From positions 3,358-67,357 of the forward strand of contig DASSIM010000104.1 of assembly GCA_035691865.1 (NCBI GenBank): a stretch of 64,000 bases of DNA. The letters are read 5' to 3'. Source of the DNA: Nitrosopolaris sp035691865. GTDB taxonomy: Archaea; Thermoproteota; Nitrososphaeria; Nitrososphaerales; Nitrososphaeraceae. A program made the position numbers and the translations under genes. The first letter of the stretch is position 1, and every line of letters begins with the position of its first letter. This document shows, in pieces, positions 43,661 through 53,730 of the stretch. Under the pieces are notes generated by a model. That model had not been told where the DNA came from. It ran no database searches and worked only from the letters and a program-made list of their open reading frames with translations.

Positions 43661-43759
43661 ATGGGGATTCCATGCTTTTTCTGTGATGTAGCCACGATAA
43701 CTAACATGAAAGAGGTGATGAAGAAGCTCAAAGGTATGGACGCACTAGAATGCCCTTAA
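43661..43759 (+). CDS. Possible 32-residue small ORF with CxxC
   Basis: ATG 43661 opens a short frame, MGIPCFFCDVATITNMKEVM, ending after LECP at 43759. A CxxC pair and a third cysteine suggest a metal site or a fragment of a larger zinc protein. The frame is also open upstream without a start. Too short to be sure. Confidence 0.2.
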   Translation: MGIPCFFCDVATITNMKEVMKKLKGMDALECP

Positions 43760-43763
43760 TGGC

Positions 43764-44795
43764 TCAAATTTTAGAAATTTTCATCATATCCGCGATTCTA
43801 ATCTCCATTCCATAACGGTCCTCTTCATTTTTCATATGCTTATATATCATTAGTAGGTCACTCCAATGCTTCACAAGACTAAATTTCCTTGTTATTTTAA
43901 GTTGGATAAATTTATAGACTAATACATAGATTTCAAACTTCTTCAGAACGCGTTCTCGATATAATTTCAAATCGAACAAATTCTTTATCAACAATTCTGC
44001 ACACCGCGTTGCAGGAACTATTCCCTCCCCTAGCAATGAGTAGACCGTGCCTACGGATTCACCTACTCCAACTGACTTCCTTCCATCTGTAAACGGCTCA
44101 CAGTATAACGGCGGACTAATTCTTACTGGCCGGCCGACCTTTTTTATTATTTCACATTCATATTTTTTTAAAAATTGTCCAACAAACTCGTTAGTATGTT
44201 TTCTCTCAAAATCTCCTGCTCCTATGTGTGCATAGCCATTGCCAAGAGGAAAATACCAGAAGTAACCAGTCATCGAAGGGAATGCCTTCAGGTAAAAATC
44301 ATCAAAAGGAGTTTTATCAAGCTTGTACTTTACCTTGTATTGAACACATGGGATCCACATTTCATTTTTTAACTTTGGAAGGTAGTTTCGATGGAATCCA
44401 GTAGAATCGACTATCATATCAAAATCAGATTCAAGATTCTCCTTCCTGGGAGCTTTGCCAAATTCTACCTTTGTTCCTCTTATCATATCTTTAATCAGCC
44501 TTAGCTTGTCATAGGTAACCATTCCCTTTAAGCGGATATCAATGCTATTCTTTTTGCTATCGCCTATGTCAACCATCATATGTTTTCCGTCGTGTAGAAT
44601 ATAATCCTCAAAATTCAGACCGCAATTTCTTACTAATTCTGACATCACTCTTCTGGATGTCGCCCATGCGCAAACAGCGTCATGATCTGTTTCTGGCATT
44701 CTCTCAAAACCCGTTGCACTGATATCATGAATATCGCTCAGTCTATTCATAAGATAGGCACCGGCTACACCTATACCGACCACAGCGATTTTCAT
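43764..44795 (-). CDS. Geranylgeranyl reductase-like FAD-dependent oxidoreductase
   Basis: 343 residues. The FAD-binding motif IAVVGIGVAGAYLMNRL opens the protein. Family landmarks follow: DSTGFHRNYLPKL, the substrate-side GYFWYFPLGNGYAHIGAGD and the second FAD segment SVGVGESVGTVYSLLGEGI. Enzymes of this group saturate geranylgeranyl chains of archaeal membrane lipids or quinones. Which substrate it uses cannot be told. The C-terminal 70 residues are helical and basic. ATG 44795 is preferred over TTG 44801. Not in an operon. Confidence 0.85.
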   Translation of the reverse strand: MKIAVVGIGVAGAYLMNRLSDIHDISATGFERMPETDHDAVCAWATSRRVMSELVRNCGLNFEDYILHDGKHMMVDIGDSKKNSIDIRLKGMVTYDKLRLIKDMIRGTKVEFGKAPRKENLESDFDMIVDSTGFHRNYLPKLKNEMWIPCVQYKVKYKLDKTPFDDFYLKAFPSMTGYFWYFPLGNGYAHIGAGDFERKHTNEFVGQFLKKYECEIIKKVGRPVRISPPLYCEPFTDGRKSVGVGESVGTVYSLLGEGIVPATRCAELLIKNLFDLKLYRERVLKKFEIYVLVYKFIQLKITRKFSLVKHWSDLLMIYKHMKNEEDRYGMEIRIADMMKISKI

Positions 44796-44993
44796 AAGCA
44801 ATTCTACTCGGCAGTAATGTTCAATAAAAACATTGCAATTCCCTCAGTAAACAAGCGTTTTTTTGAAGCAATTTACACTGTCTCGAACAACGACTGTGCC
44901 TACATCACCTGTTATGTGTTGCAAGATTTAATTCCTATATAAAGCAATTTTACGTAGCCAATCTTTATCTAATGCATAATTACAAATGAAATC

Positions 44994-45869
44994 ATGAGAT
45001 TACCGATCAAGGAGGATGATTATTTTGCCAGAGAGGTTAATTCTGCCTTTGAGATCGTAAAAGACAACTACCTACTAGCAATAAAGCCTCAAATAGAAAT
45101 GAAGAAGGTTAATGCAATGTTAGGAGACGGCAGCGTAACTCAAATTGACTGCTTTGAGCCGCAAAGGATTACGATTTTTTATCAACAATTAATAGACTCA
45201 CTAAAATGTTGGACTACAACGGGCATATCTACTTCGAAGACCGAGGACCTACATAGGTTGTATTGTCAGTTCACGCGGGATTTGGGTCAATATAGAATGT
45301 CTGGCTATTTTGGAATTCAATTTCATGCACTACCTTATTACCGAGTCGATAAGCGTATTATAGAGATCCAAAAAGAGTTATCTCGGATCGCTGTTGAAGG
45401 TGGAACCACCTTCAGATCTATGGCTGACAAAGGAAATCATATAGTACAGAACGAGCTGGAAAGTATTGGATATGCGCAACTGGGATTTGAAGAGTTGCTT
45501 GAAAAACTATTTCAGGACGAAAGCCTAGTCGCAGATTTGGAAAAAAAAACAACATCATTAGAAAATGAATTTCCGGAATTCGAAGAAATGCGTCACAAGA
45601 AAGAGCAGCTATTTTTAGAATTAAACGATTTACTTATGGAATTATGTCAAATTTCGCCAGTATTGATTGATCATAATAAATTGATGCAGGGAGAAGAAGG
45701 AGTGGTTACATATTTTGATATAGAGAAAGTGAAGAATCAGAAAACGAAGGAGACCGATTCGTATATTAATACTAAAAGAATGACGAAAGAACTAACAGCA
45801 CAGGTTGTCAGTATCTTTAGCGAAATGGCGAACACCCTGCTGGCGGTTAGAATGGGTATCGAAAAATGA
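44994..45869 (+). CDS. Uncharacterised protein with coiled-coil segments
   Basis: 291 residues with no recognised domain. The first 150 residues are mixed alpha/beta with QIDCFEPQRITIFYQQLIDS and FGIQFHALPYYRVD. A charged helix follows (about 170-225; VADLEKKTTSLENEFPEF, KKEQLFLELNDL) that looks like a coiled coil. The C-terminus is helical. There is no signal peptide or membrane helix. It is flanked by unrelated genes. The frame is clearly coding from its composition. Confidence 0.75.
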   Translation: MRLPIKEDDYFAREVNSAFEIVKDNYLLAIKPQIEMKKVNAMLGDGSVTQIDCFEPQRITIFYQQLIDSLKCWTTTGISTSKTEDLHRLYCQFTRDLGQYRMSGYFGIQFHALPYYRVDKRIIEIQKELSRIAVEGGTTFRSMADKGNHIVQNELESIGYAQLGFEELLEKLFQDESLVADLEKKTTSLENEFPEFEEMRHKKEQLFLELNDLLMELCQISPVLIDHNKLMQGEEGVVTYFDIEKVKNQKTKETDSYINTKRMTKELTAQVVSIFSEMANTLLAVRMGIEK

Positions 45870-46004
45870 AATCAAATTTTTAGATTTCTACTGACCATAA
45901 AAACCTACAAGAAATAAGTTGATTGATAGAGAGCGGCGAAGAAACTGACTTTAAAGAAATTTTTCAAAATCGAATGCAGGCGTAGATAACAACCCCGTAT
46001 TTTT

Positions 46005-46970
46005 TTACATATAGCTCAGTAATGTAGCTTGTTCTCCACCTGGGTAAGTTGAAGGAATCTTATTCGAATTTAGACGTCTACTTCTAATTAAATCTGGAAA
46101 ATCGAACGTCATTCCTTTCTCCAACACTTTTTCTTTTAGCCTCTGAAGTACGCTGGTTTCATAGGATTTGTTAACTCCAACATTGAACCATGGTTTCAAT
46201 GGTTCTTTAAATTGATAAATAGCATTCTTATATTCCTCAATTCCGATTTCATTATGGAATAATTTTAGAATTAATTTCACTCTCTCCCATATATCAGATC
46301 TTAACCTCAACAGCGCTCCAATAACATGTCGAACTCCTGAATCATGACAGCTATCTATTATTTCTTGTAAGTGGCTTTGAGAATCAGTAAGACTGGGCAG
46401 GATAGGATCAATGTTTACACCGCAACACACTCCTGCATCCGCAAATTTCTTTATTACCTTAAAAATAGAATCTGCTGGAGGGGTACCTGGTTCCATCAGA
46501 CGCCTAATCTTCTCATCACACGTAGTTATAGACCACACCAAGAAGCAATCCTCTTTGTATTTCTGATGGAGCTTGAGGTCTCTTTCTATAATTTTTGACT
46601 TTGTGAAGACATAATACGGAACATTATACTTCTGCAATATTTCAACACATTTTTTTGTTAACCCATACTTTAGTTCCGCGGGTTGGTATGCGTCAGTAGC
46701 AGATGACACCATTACTGGTTCAATGGTGTCAGATTTCCAAGATTTTAGCTGGCTTTCTAACACTTCTGCGGCGTTACTTTTGGCATAAACTTTGTCGTAG
46801 AATTCGGGAGACCACTCATAAGTTGCATAACAATACCCACATCTATGCTGGCATCCTTGGTATGGATTAATCGCAAGTCCTCTATGCCCTTTAGATATGA
46901 AATGATGGACAATTGACTTGGAATCTTTTGTTTCAAAGACCGGCAAAGGTCTCGAATACCACATGTTCAT
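46005..46970 (-). CDS. Radical SAM protein, spore photoproduct lyase-like family
   Basis: About 321 residues. The [4Fe-4S] motif is CQHRCGYC in NPYQGCQHRCGYCYATYEWS. Later motifs, SSATDAYQPAE, FTKSKIIERDL and GVNIDPILPSLTD, belong to the SplB-like/Rv2578c group, widespread and mostly uncharacterised. The conserved C-terminal Cys of true photoproduct lyases is not evident, so DNA repair is not assured. A TATA element (CTTAATTATT, about 46994-47003) about 29 bases upstream supports ATG 46970. Confidence 0.88.
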   Translation of the reverse strand: MNMWYSRPLPVFETKDSKSIVHHFISKGHRGLAINPYQGCQHRCGYCYATYEWSPEFYDKVYAKSNAAEVLESQLKSWKSDTIEPVMVSSATDAYQPAELKYGLTKKCVEILQKYNVPYYVFTKSKIIERDLKLHQKYKEDCFLVWSITTCDEKIRRLMEPGTPPADSIFKVIKKFADAGVCCGVNIDPILPSLTDSQSHLQEIIDSCHDSGVRHVIGALLRLRSDIWERVKLILKLFHNEIGIEEYKNAIYQFKEPLKPWFNVGVNKSYETSVLQRLKEKVLEKGMTFDFPDLIRSRRLNSNKIPSTYPGGEQATLLSYM

Positions 46971-47000
46971 GATTACGCCGTTAATTATTTTACTTAGCAA

Positions 47001-47474
47001 TAATTAAGAATTGAAACCTCTTAGTGGGAGAGGGGGAGGAGCCAATGTGTAAAAAGACATTTGAATCGAAGAGGAATGTGCCTTGCTTTGTGATTGTGCT
47101 GATCCAGCCTCCTGAAGACGATGCAATATCACTAGCGACTGTACAACGATTTGACACAGACCAATCCTAATTTTGTTAATGCCTTTCAAAACCGAGTAGC
47201 CTGACCTGCACATATTTACCTCATACTCACAAATTGTTAATGGCGAGATAAGATATTCCGCATCTAGACAACATATATAATTTACAAAAAAAAGACAGGT
47301 CGATTAAACTTTAATGCAAGACCGAATCAAACCAGGCAAAGTCCTGGGCTCCTTAATATTCTCAATTAGTAGGTCATGACTGGTTCTGCTCCCAAGAATT
47401 ATATCCCCACCCAGCTCTGATAAAAAGAAAAATACGTAAGAATACATAGCGGCTGAGGCAAATGTAAAATATCC
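47001..47474. other. Intergenic region, nothing recognised
   Basis: Contains promoter sequences at its edges and short minus-strand frames that are not protein-like. Confidence 0.45.
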
Positions 47475-47708
47475 TTGCAAAAGATTTTGGTACGTGCACC
47501 ACCGGATCTGGCTCATAAACTTGCTGAAACCCTTAGGCACCGCTACGACGTTCGAACAGAAACACACGATGACAGTAAAGCCATCTGTGAAATTGAAGCA
47601 AGAATAACGAAGAACTGGATTACAATTTGTAGGTTTGCTCCTGACGAGAATTTAAAGGATATACTTACGATGTTTAGAGTTAACCTTGAAATAAAAAGCA
47701 GGGGATGA
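47475..47708 (+). CDS. Small conserved-looking protein, unknown
   Basis: 77 residues starting with TTG. The sequence has a beta-alpha-beta look: KILVRAPPDLAHKLAETLRH, then AICEIEARITKNWITICRF and ILTMFRVNLEIKSRG. Charge and hydrophobic periodicity favour a real protein. No family recognised; possibly a small ferredoxin-like fold. Isolated between long gaps. Confidence 0.5.
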   Translation: MQKILVRAPPDLAHKLAETLRHRYDVRTETHDDSKAICEIEARITKNWITICRFAPDENLKDILTMFRVNLEIKSRG

Positions 47709-48386
47709 AAGTTGTTTTTTTCATTCTAACTCAATCCCCGCAATTTTCGAATTTATATGGGTTTTTGAATTCCGTAAGAGAAACTCTCTCTTCTCTTCTT
47801 GTGGGTTCTCTCTTCTTGTGGATCTTTGACGAGGTTATTGTTATCCTGTCGATATTTTGAGTATGCTCGACTTTGCTTCAGGCATAATTCTTGTGGGAGA
47901 TAATCCAACGATTTACAATCTAATTATCCGAATACTTTCTTACCGGGCGACCGTAACACAAGGACTTTTAATATCTCTTTATTAGCGTCTACTTCTAACA
48001 GTCGATTATATTAGAATTTGAATTGACATATTGGGGTTTCAATTATTATTCACTAAAGGTCCCTTCCTGGAATGTATGCCGAGCTTCAAAGCGAGGATAG
48101 CAAACGATATGAGAGTGCTTGTTGGAAGGAAGTGCGTCCCATGAATATCATTCGCTCTGTCGAGGAGACGTCGCGAACAACTGCTAGATACACCAAAATT
48201 TTGTGCTTGTGGGGCCGGATACGAAGGAATTTGTGGAACACGGTCGCGACGGTGAAGAAATTTGAGACAACAAGACTACTATTCGAATTGTGATACAGTA
48301 TTGTTCTCCATAGAATGAAATTTGCTTAACCAAATTGTTTTTTACTCACGTATTTGCGGCTTTCGAGATGACTCCGTAAAATATTA
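47709..48386. other. Long intergenic region with doubtful frames
   Basis: A 73-codon plus frame at 48072-48293 and a shifted frame ending FCACGAGYEGICGTRSRR are present. They may be remains of a small zinc-finger gene, but I could not assign them. Nothing else was recognised. Confidence 0.4.
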
Positions 48387-50171
48387 CTAGGATTTCGAGA
48401 AAACCTTTGTATTCTTTATTGATCTCATCTGCCGTTTATACATTGAGATCAATTCCTTCACATTAGTCGCATCCTCTGGATCTTTGTCGGCTCGTATCTT
48501 GCCAGTAAATTTTGGGAATCTCAGTCCAAGGCCATAATTTTCTCTTATTGAATTGATGCCTGCAGTATGTGAAGGACTAAGAGTTATTTCAGACGCACTG
48601 ACCTCGATTACTATTCTTGGCTCAAACCATAGGTCCATTTGCATTCTCGTGTCCACTCTAGGATGTCTGTGAGTGATTGAGGTGTCTTCCAAACTTTTGT
48701 AAAAATGCTCTAGATCTAGGTCAGTAAAACCTGTCCCCACTTTACAAGTGCTTCTAAACGTATCCGCTTCCGGATCATACGCCGCTAATAATAGGGCGCC
48801 ATATTTTCCGACTCTACGTCCTCTACCATAGAGTGCAGCAACTATAACTAAATCCAGGGTGTCAGCAAGGTCGGTTCGATACTCACGCTTTAATTTAATC
48901 CAGGTAAACCCTCTCGCCCCTGCTCTGTACGAGCTTGCGAGCTGCTTAATCATAAGACCTTCACAGCCATGCTCTATTGCAATAGCCATAAGTTGTTCTA
49001 GATCCTGTGTTTTCCTTACAATAACTTGGGGGACGAGTTTAACTTTTTCGTCCATTAACCCTTTTGTAATTTTTTCTATTAGCTTACGTCGTTGGATGTA
49101 CGGTAAAGAAGTCTTGTCCTTTCCATCGATATATAATACGTCAAAAACATTTATGACTACAGGATACTCTTCTATTGCTTCTTTGATACCATATTTTCGT
49201 CTGCGATGCATCAGTTCCTGAAAAGGAAGGAATTCTTCTGTTTGAGCATTAATTGCTGTGACCTCTGCCTCTAATATCATTTCATTGGTCTTGATTGATT
49301 TTTTGATAGCTTCGGTAATATCGGGATAATGGTGGGTAATTTTTTCTAACCTTCTTGAAAAAAGCTCTACCTTATCTTTTCCTTTATGGACTTGAATCCT
49401 TTCTCCATCCAATTTATACTCTGCAGCCATAGACTGGCCCTTCATCCTTTCTATCGCTTCCTTGGCACTCTTTACCCGTTCTGCCAGCATTGGTCTGACT
49501 GGTTTGAATAATGTAATTTCGAGTAATCGCAGGGATTCGAGACCTTTTGTGGCTAATAGTTTTGCCACTGTTCCTAGATCACTCGATACGTTATAGGCAT
49601 TTTCTAGTATTTGTCTAGTGGACTTGTCACCTGTAAATGCTAACGCTAATGCATCGATTACCGTATAATCAGCAATACCTAGCCTTAAAGTTCCCATCAT
49701 GAGTTTCATTATGAATCGGCTCTCGCGCGAGGTGGCATCACTTAAAAGACCACTTACGAGTCGAAGCTTGGCATCCTGTGAACCCGTTCCACCGGAATGT
49801 GCAATCTTATCTAGAGTCGAATATACCCGTTCAACAGTCATTTTCTCAGCAAACAATGTTGTTTGGTTTTTTGATTTCATTGCTTCGCCAGTCGTAACAC
49901 CAAGATCTCCCGTTTTGCGGTAAATTTGTGCTATTGCCTCAGCATGCAATCCTGTAGAAAGAGAAATTGCACGGATAGCCATTTTTTCTGCCAAGCCAAG
50001 TTCCACTCCTTCATAGTCAGGATGCAATCTACCCTGGATAAGATAGATCACGCGATCAATAATGTCAGTGGGCGTTTGTCTCAAAAGAGAAACGAGGTAA
50101 TCTGCAAGAGTAAGTCTGCTGGAAGTTAGCTCCATCTGCTCAAATGTATCTACAATTATCGAAAAATCCAA
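48387..50171 (-). CDS. lig: ATP-dependent DNA ligase
   Basis: 594 residues, archaeal ligase I type. The N-terminal helical DNA-binding domain (about 1-220) precedes the nucleotidyl-transfer domain; the AMP-binding lysine is Lys253 in EYKLDGERIQ. Motifs III to V (INVFDVLYIDG, EGLMIK, WIKLK) are present, and the OB domain with GALLLAAYDPE follows. It seals nicks and joins Okazaki fragments. A basic C-terminal tail (KRQMRSIKNTK) could bind PCNA or DNA. It stands alone and lies about 160 bases from a secreted protein gene. Confidence 0.95.
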   Translation of the reverse strand: MDFSIIVDTFEQMELTSSRLTLADYLVSLLRQTPTDIIDRVIYLIQGRLHPDYEGVELGLAEKMAIRAISLSTGLHAEAIAQIYRKTGDLGVTTGEAMKSKNQTTLFAEKMTVERVYSTLDKIAHSGGTGSQDAKLRLVSGLLSDATSRESRFIMKLMMGTLRLGIADYTVIDALALAFTGDKSTRQILENAYNVSSDLGTVAKLLATKGLESLRLLEITLFKPVRPMLAERVKSAKEAIERMKGQSMAAEYKLDGERIQVHKGKDKVELFSRRLEKITHHYPDITEAIKKSIKTNEMILEAEVTAINAQTEEFLPFQELMHRRRKYGIKEAIEEYPVVINVFDVLYIDGKDKTSLPYIQRRKLIEKITKGLMDEKVKLVPQVIVRKTQDLEQLMAIAIEHGCEGLMIKQLASSYRAGARGFTWIKLKREYRTDLADTLDLVIVAALYGRGRRVGKYGALLLAAYDPEADTFRSTCKVGTGFTDLDLEHFYKSLEDTSITHRHPRVDTRMQMDLWFEPRIVIEVSASEITLSPSHTAGINSIRENYGLGLRFPKFTGKIRADKDPEDATNVKELISMYKRQMRSIKNTKVFSKS

Positions 50172-50329
50172 TACTCTTTAACTACAGCAAGACAATCATT
50201 AGTTTTAAGCTATTCATTTATTTCTTGTTAAGTTCACCTGCAGTTTGTATACAGCAATGTCGCTCTATTGGAGTCCTCGTTAATTGACCGTCTATAGTTT
50301 AACTTCCCTAATTTTTCTTTAAGTTATCA

Positions 50330-51079
50330 TCAATCCGAGATTGTTGCTGGAACTACCCATACAGTCACATCACTACTCGCATCTAAGTGGCCGTTCTTGT
50401 TATTCTTATTCTTCAGTATCACGTTAACTGTTAAACTATTATTAATATCATCGCCTTTCAAGGTTGTGCTGCCGGCAACGGTTTGATCATTCTTACTAAC
50501 CGCTACAACTGAAATATACTTCGGAATATTTCCATTATGCGTACGTTCTAGTGTCACCTTCAAAAGGTGTGGATTGCTTCTATCAACATCTGTTATCTTG
50601 ATGCCGTTGATGAAGCTCTTGTCATGAACATCTAAACCCTGATAATTGTAATTGTAGGTGTACTTGTGGTCATTATTGTGTTTGTAATTGTAATTGTAGG
50701 TGTACTTGTGGTCATTATTGTATTTGTAATTGGTATTCCTACTTTCCTTATTGTTCGTCTGACTCTCGGTCTTGCCTACAAATGATACTGTATTACTATT
50801 GTGTGTATTACCGTTGTCACCGTAATGTAATCTGAGTGGAGGTGTAGAATCTGTATGATAATTTAAGGATGATCCATGAAATGGTACTAACGAAACATCT
50901 GTCGGAGATCCTGAAAATGAAGGTGCAAAAGCTGTATGATGAAATGCTTGAAACGGATTAAGTGCAGATGCAAAAGGAGCTCCTAACATAACTATTGCTA
51001 AAATCAATAGCGGCATCATCGTGACTAGAGCTCCAAAACGTCTACCATTACAATCTTGCATTTGCAAATTCTTCGGCAA
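50330..51079 (-). CDS. Secreted Tyr/Asn/Lys-repeat protein
   Basis: 249 residues. A signal peptide (about 12-40, ending near PFASA) precedes a Ser/His/Asn-rich segment. A repeat of a 14-residue unit (DHKYTYNYNYKHNN) occurs twice in full at about 118-145. The remaining 100 residues are a beta-sandwich-like domain with VTLERTHNGNIPKYISVVAV, VAGSTTLKGDD and a C-terminal DVTVWVVPATISD. It is probably surface-bound or exported; function is unknown. The DNA repeat beneath it is nearly perfect. Confidence 0.75.
   Translation of the reverse strand: MPKNLQMQDCNGRRFGALVTMMPLLILAIVMLGAPFASALNPFQAFHHTAFAPSFSGSPTDVSLVPFHGSSLNYHTDSTPPLRLHYGDNGNTHNSNTVSFVGKTESQTNNKESRNTNYKYNNDHKYTYNYNYKHNNDHKYTYNYNYQGLDVHDKSFINGIKITDVDRSNPHLLKVTLERTHNGNIPKYISVVAVSKNDQTVAGSTTLKGDDINNSLTVNVILKNKNNKNGHLDASSDVTVWVVPATISD
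50643..50726 (-). repeat. Two 42-base tandem repeats
   Basis: Copies 50643-50684 and 50685-50726 differ by one base (41/42). They encode the 14-residue Tyr/Asn/Lys unit and keep the frame. Near identity implies recent duplication or slippage. Confidence 0.85.
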
Positions 51080-51358
51080 AGTTGTTTAAGCACTTTGTTT
51101 ATCATAATTAGGGAATTAATTTACAGAAAAAGCCTCGTCTGACAAATAATAGATTAATCGTAAATAATACTCTGATAGCGAGCAATATTTCTTCTTATTT
51201 TCGTTTATTTAACCACATTTAAAAAGAATTAATGCAACAAATTAGACTTCGAGTACCTACATGATGATCAGGGTTTAGAACAACACTTACCCCAACTTGC
51301 GACATAACGTTCCCTGCATTTGAGGCTATCGAAATGAACTCTTTTCTGGGGCTGTAAG

Positions 51359-51616
51359 TCAGGTGGGAGTACCCACAATTAATTCTTGTACTTTTTCATG
51401 AATATGGAGAAAATTCATACCTTTTTCGGTAGTCTTGAAAGTTCTTTCTCCTGCCAGATATTCCATTAGACCTTTTTCTATTAAAAGTCGCACATATTCC
51501 TTAGTTAGTGTATGAGAAAGGTAAACATCGTACATTATTTTAGTTAATCGCACTCTATTGCCATTGGCACTTTCTAATATTTGCGCAATAATTTCGTTTC
51601 TATCTCTGTACTTCAT
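51359..51616 (-). CDS. Small winged-helix DNA-binding protein
   Basis: About 85 residues (MKYRDRNEIIAQILES). The helix-turn-helix TKIMYDVYLSHTLTKEYVRLLIEKGLM and the wing LAGERTFKTTEKG match the archaeal small wHTH group found in many thaumarchaeal genomes. A longer frame begins at 51640, but TTTTTATGT about 30 bases before 51616 suits the shorter start. The regulated target is unknown; its neighbours are secreted proteins. Confidence 0.8.
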   Translation of the reverse strand: MKYRDRNEIIAQILESANGNRVRLTKIMYDVYLSHTLTKEYVRLLIEKGLMEYLAGERTFKTTEKGMNFLHIHEKVQELIVGTPT

Positions 51617-51800
51617 ATATACATTGTTACAAACAACCACTACATAAAAATGTCGCTACCATAAATCGATGATTACTAAAATAATTTTATGGACTTAGGG
51701 TTAAGGTTTATGGTCGTCCTTCCTACCTAAATAAGGCTGCTAACGGTCAATAATAAAGTGCTTCAATTGAATGTCTCCTCTATACGTGGGAATAATATCG

Positions 51801-52545
51801 TCAACAGTTTACATGGTCCTGATGTAGTGGTTGCGGAGATGTGCCCGAATTCACAAGGTTCCATTCATTAGTCGAGAAGACACCTTTGACATCACAACTA
51901 GATATTGACACTTTTTCGTAGTTAATCGCTGGCGCCATGATATCTCCTTTGAAATTAGCATGCCCAATTCCAAGAGCATGACCAATCTCATGCATTGCTA
52001 TTTGTTTTACTAGAGATGGACCAAAAAGAAGATCCAAAAGCAGCTGTGGCTATAGTTATTTGGGCACTAGTTATGAGTCCATTTCTACCATGGAGTATCG
52101 TTTCTCCCACTATGTAGGCATGGCCTTTACCCCTGATAGAACCTAGGTCATTTGCCTGCACGCGACCACCACCGCCTCCTCCATTCTGAAAATTCAGTGC
52201 TACGTCAGCAGTGTTTTTGTCTGAACTTTCTGTAAATTGTAATCCATTGACAATTGAAGCCCATTCATTCAAAGCTTCAACAACTGCTCGCTTTGATGAA
52301 GCATCACCACCAACTATTATGTATCTCAACTGTCCTGATGCAAATATATTATCCCAAGCACAACAGACATTTATAGATTGAAAAAAAAATATTATTTTTG
52401 CTGTTAGTGAATGAGGAAAATGACTATGATGTCTTAATGTAGCCGATGCCTGTTGAATAACAACAGCAAAAATGTATGGTATGATAGTAGATAGGATCAA
52501 AGAGACTACAAGCAATAGCGGAATAGCAGTCAATCTGTGCGTCAA
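51801..52545 (-). pseudogene. Frameshifted secreted matrixin-type zinc metalloprotease
   Basis: The first frame (from 52545) gives a signal peptide (about 8-35), a pro-like segment, ADVALNFQNGGGGGG and SAQITIATAAFGSS, then runs out of phase. A second frame (from about 52037) continues with SLVKQIAMHEIGHALGIGH, the zinc-binding HExxHxxGxxH motif, and the Met-turn GDIMAP. The two together form a complete metallopeptidase. The frame change falls at about 52015-52035, next to runs of T, and cuts off the active site. Either the gene is inactivated, a sequencing error is present, or frameshifting restores it. Confidence 0.8.
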
Positions 52546-52734
52546 GCTCTAATAAAGTTCAAATTCAAATATTTAGTTTCTAGTTAGCAAACCACAAACC
52601 TAAGTCTTTTTTTCCTCTTACAGTGTGACATCTACCGACGAGCCGATCTCGCTAAATATTTCCTTTAAATCAATCAATAAACCGTAAGTTTAGAAGATTC
52701 TGTCTACCTGCAGGGATAGGGAAAAAACGGTCAT

Positions 52735-53730
52735 CTAATCTCGAGGCTGAATAATTTCTCTAGCGTTGCAAGCATAAAAATCAACACTTTCAAAACCATC
52801 GACCCTCACTGTCGTAGGCACACCACCCGCCCAATTTACGATTTCGCGATATTTTTTACCATTTCCTAAGTCGATATGCTCGGAATACAACCGATAATCA
52901 TTTTTCAATGTCCCATTAGTATCGAACGGGTCAGGGTCAATATAGCACCTATTTGTTGTTGTAGTGGTAAGAGCAGTATCATCATTATTATCAATATTAT
53001 TCCAGCTAGTGGTCTTCACACCAAACCATTTCCCTTCTTCAAAGAAAAATTCAAACAAAGGCTCTAATTCTTGATATTCATAAGAAGGATGGACCAATTC
53101 TTTGGCCCATCTTGCGGAATGACCTGAATCTTGAGTTGAAACATCGAGTTGAATACAGGCTGCTTGATCAGGCCTATCCCCATGATGACCACCACCACGC
53201 ATTTTTATACAGCATTCTGTTTTGTGTCCCAGTTTGACGTGCACCCTCATAACAACGGTCACTTCCTGATTTTTCAAATCCTTTTCGCTCCCGAGATATC
53301 CCTTTTCCATCGCGGCCTTCCAGTCGTTATTTTGTACTGTAGTTGATGCAAACATATTCAGCCGGCAACTCTTCGCAGGTTGGCCACTACTGCTGTAAGT
53401 TATGTCTCCAGATAATACGTTCCAAAATTCAATATTACCTTCTTTTTTCTTGACAAATCTGTAATGACTATCAGTTGTAAAGCTTTTGAGATTGTTAGGA
53501 TTCTGTTCGTCAAGTATGAATTGAGAACCGTTAGCGTTGGTTGGAAAAAGCATTATTGTTCCGTCTTTGCAAATAGCATTTCTCTTCGTATGTTCCATCT
53601 TTGTCTTTGATTGTAATATTGGAGGTCTGGCGGTCGTTTGTAGAGTTTCTTGATCCTTTTGCTTTGTATCATTATTTTTATATAATATTCGTCTTATCCG
53701 ATCCTTCCAGCTCGAGAATGACATATTCAA
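52735..53730 (-). CDS. Uncharacterised 331-residue protein, possible beta-sandwich/jelly-roll
   Basis: No clear signal peptide, but the first 50 residues are basic and polar. The rest is strand-rich: TIMLFPTNANGSQFIL, NIEFWNVLSGDITY, VTVVMRVHVKLG, CCIKMRGGGHHGDRPD, CIQLDVSTQDSG and LFEFFFEEGKWFGVKT. The KMRGGGHH segment and paired cysteines look like a carbohydrate- or lyase-type beta sandwich, but this is weak. It lies between two decayed secreted-protein genes. The frame is well used throughout. Confidence 0.65.
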   Translation of the reverse strand: MNMSFSSWKDRIRRILYKNNDTKQKDQETLQTTARPPILQSKTKMEHTKRNAICKDGTIMLFPTNANGSQFILDEQNPNNLKSFTTDSHYRFVKKKEGNIEFWNVLSGDITYSSSGQPAKSCRLNMFASTTVQNNDWKAAMEKGYLGSEKDLKNQEVTVVMRVHVKLGHKTECCIKMRGGGHHGDRPDQAACIQLDVSTQDSGHSARWAKELVHPSYEYQELEPLFEFFFEEGKWFGVKTTSWNNIDNNDDTALTTTTTNRCYIDPDPFDTNGTLKNDYRLYSEHIDLGNGKKYREIVNWAGGVPTTVRVDGFESVDFYACNAREIIQPRD

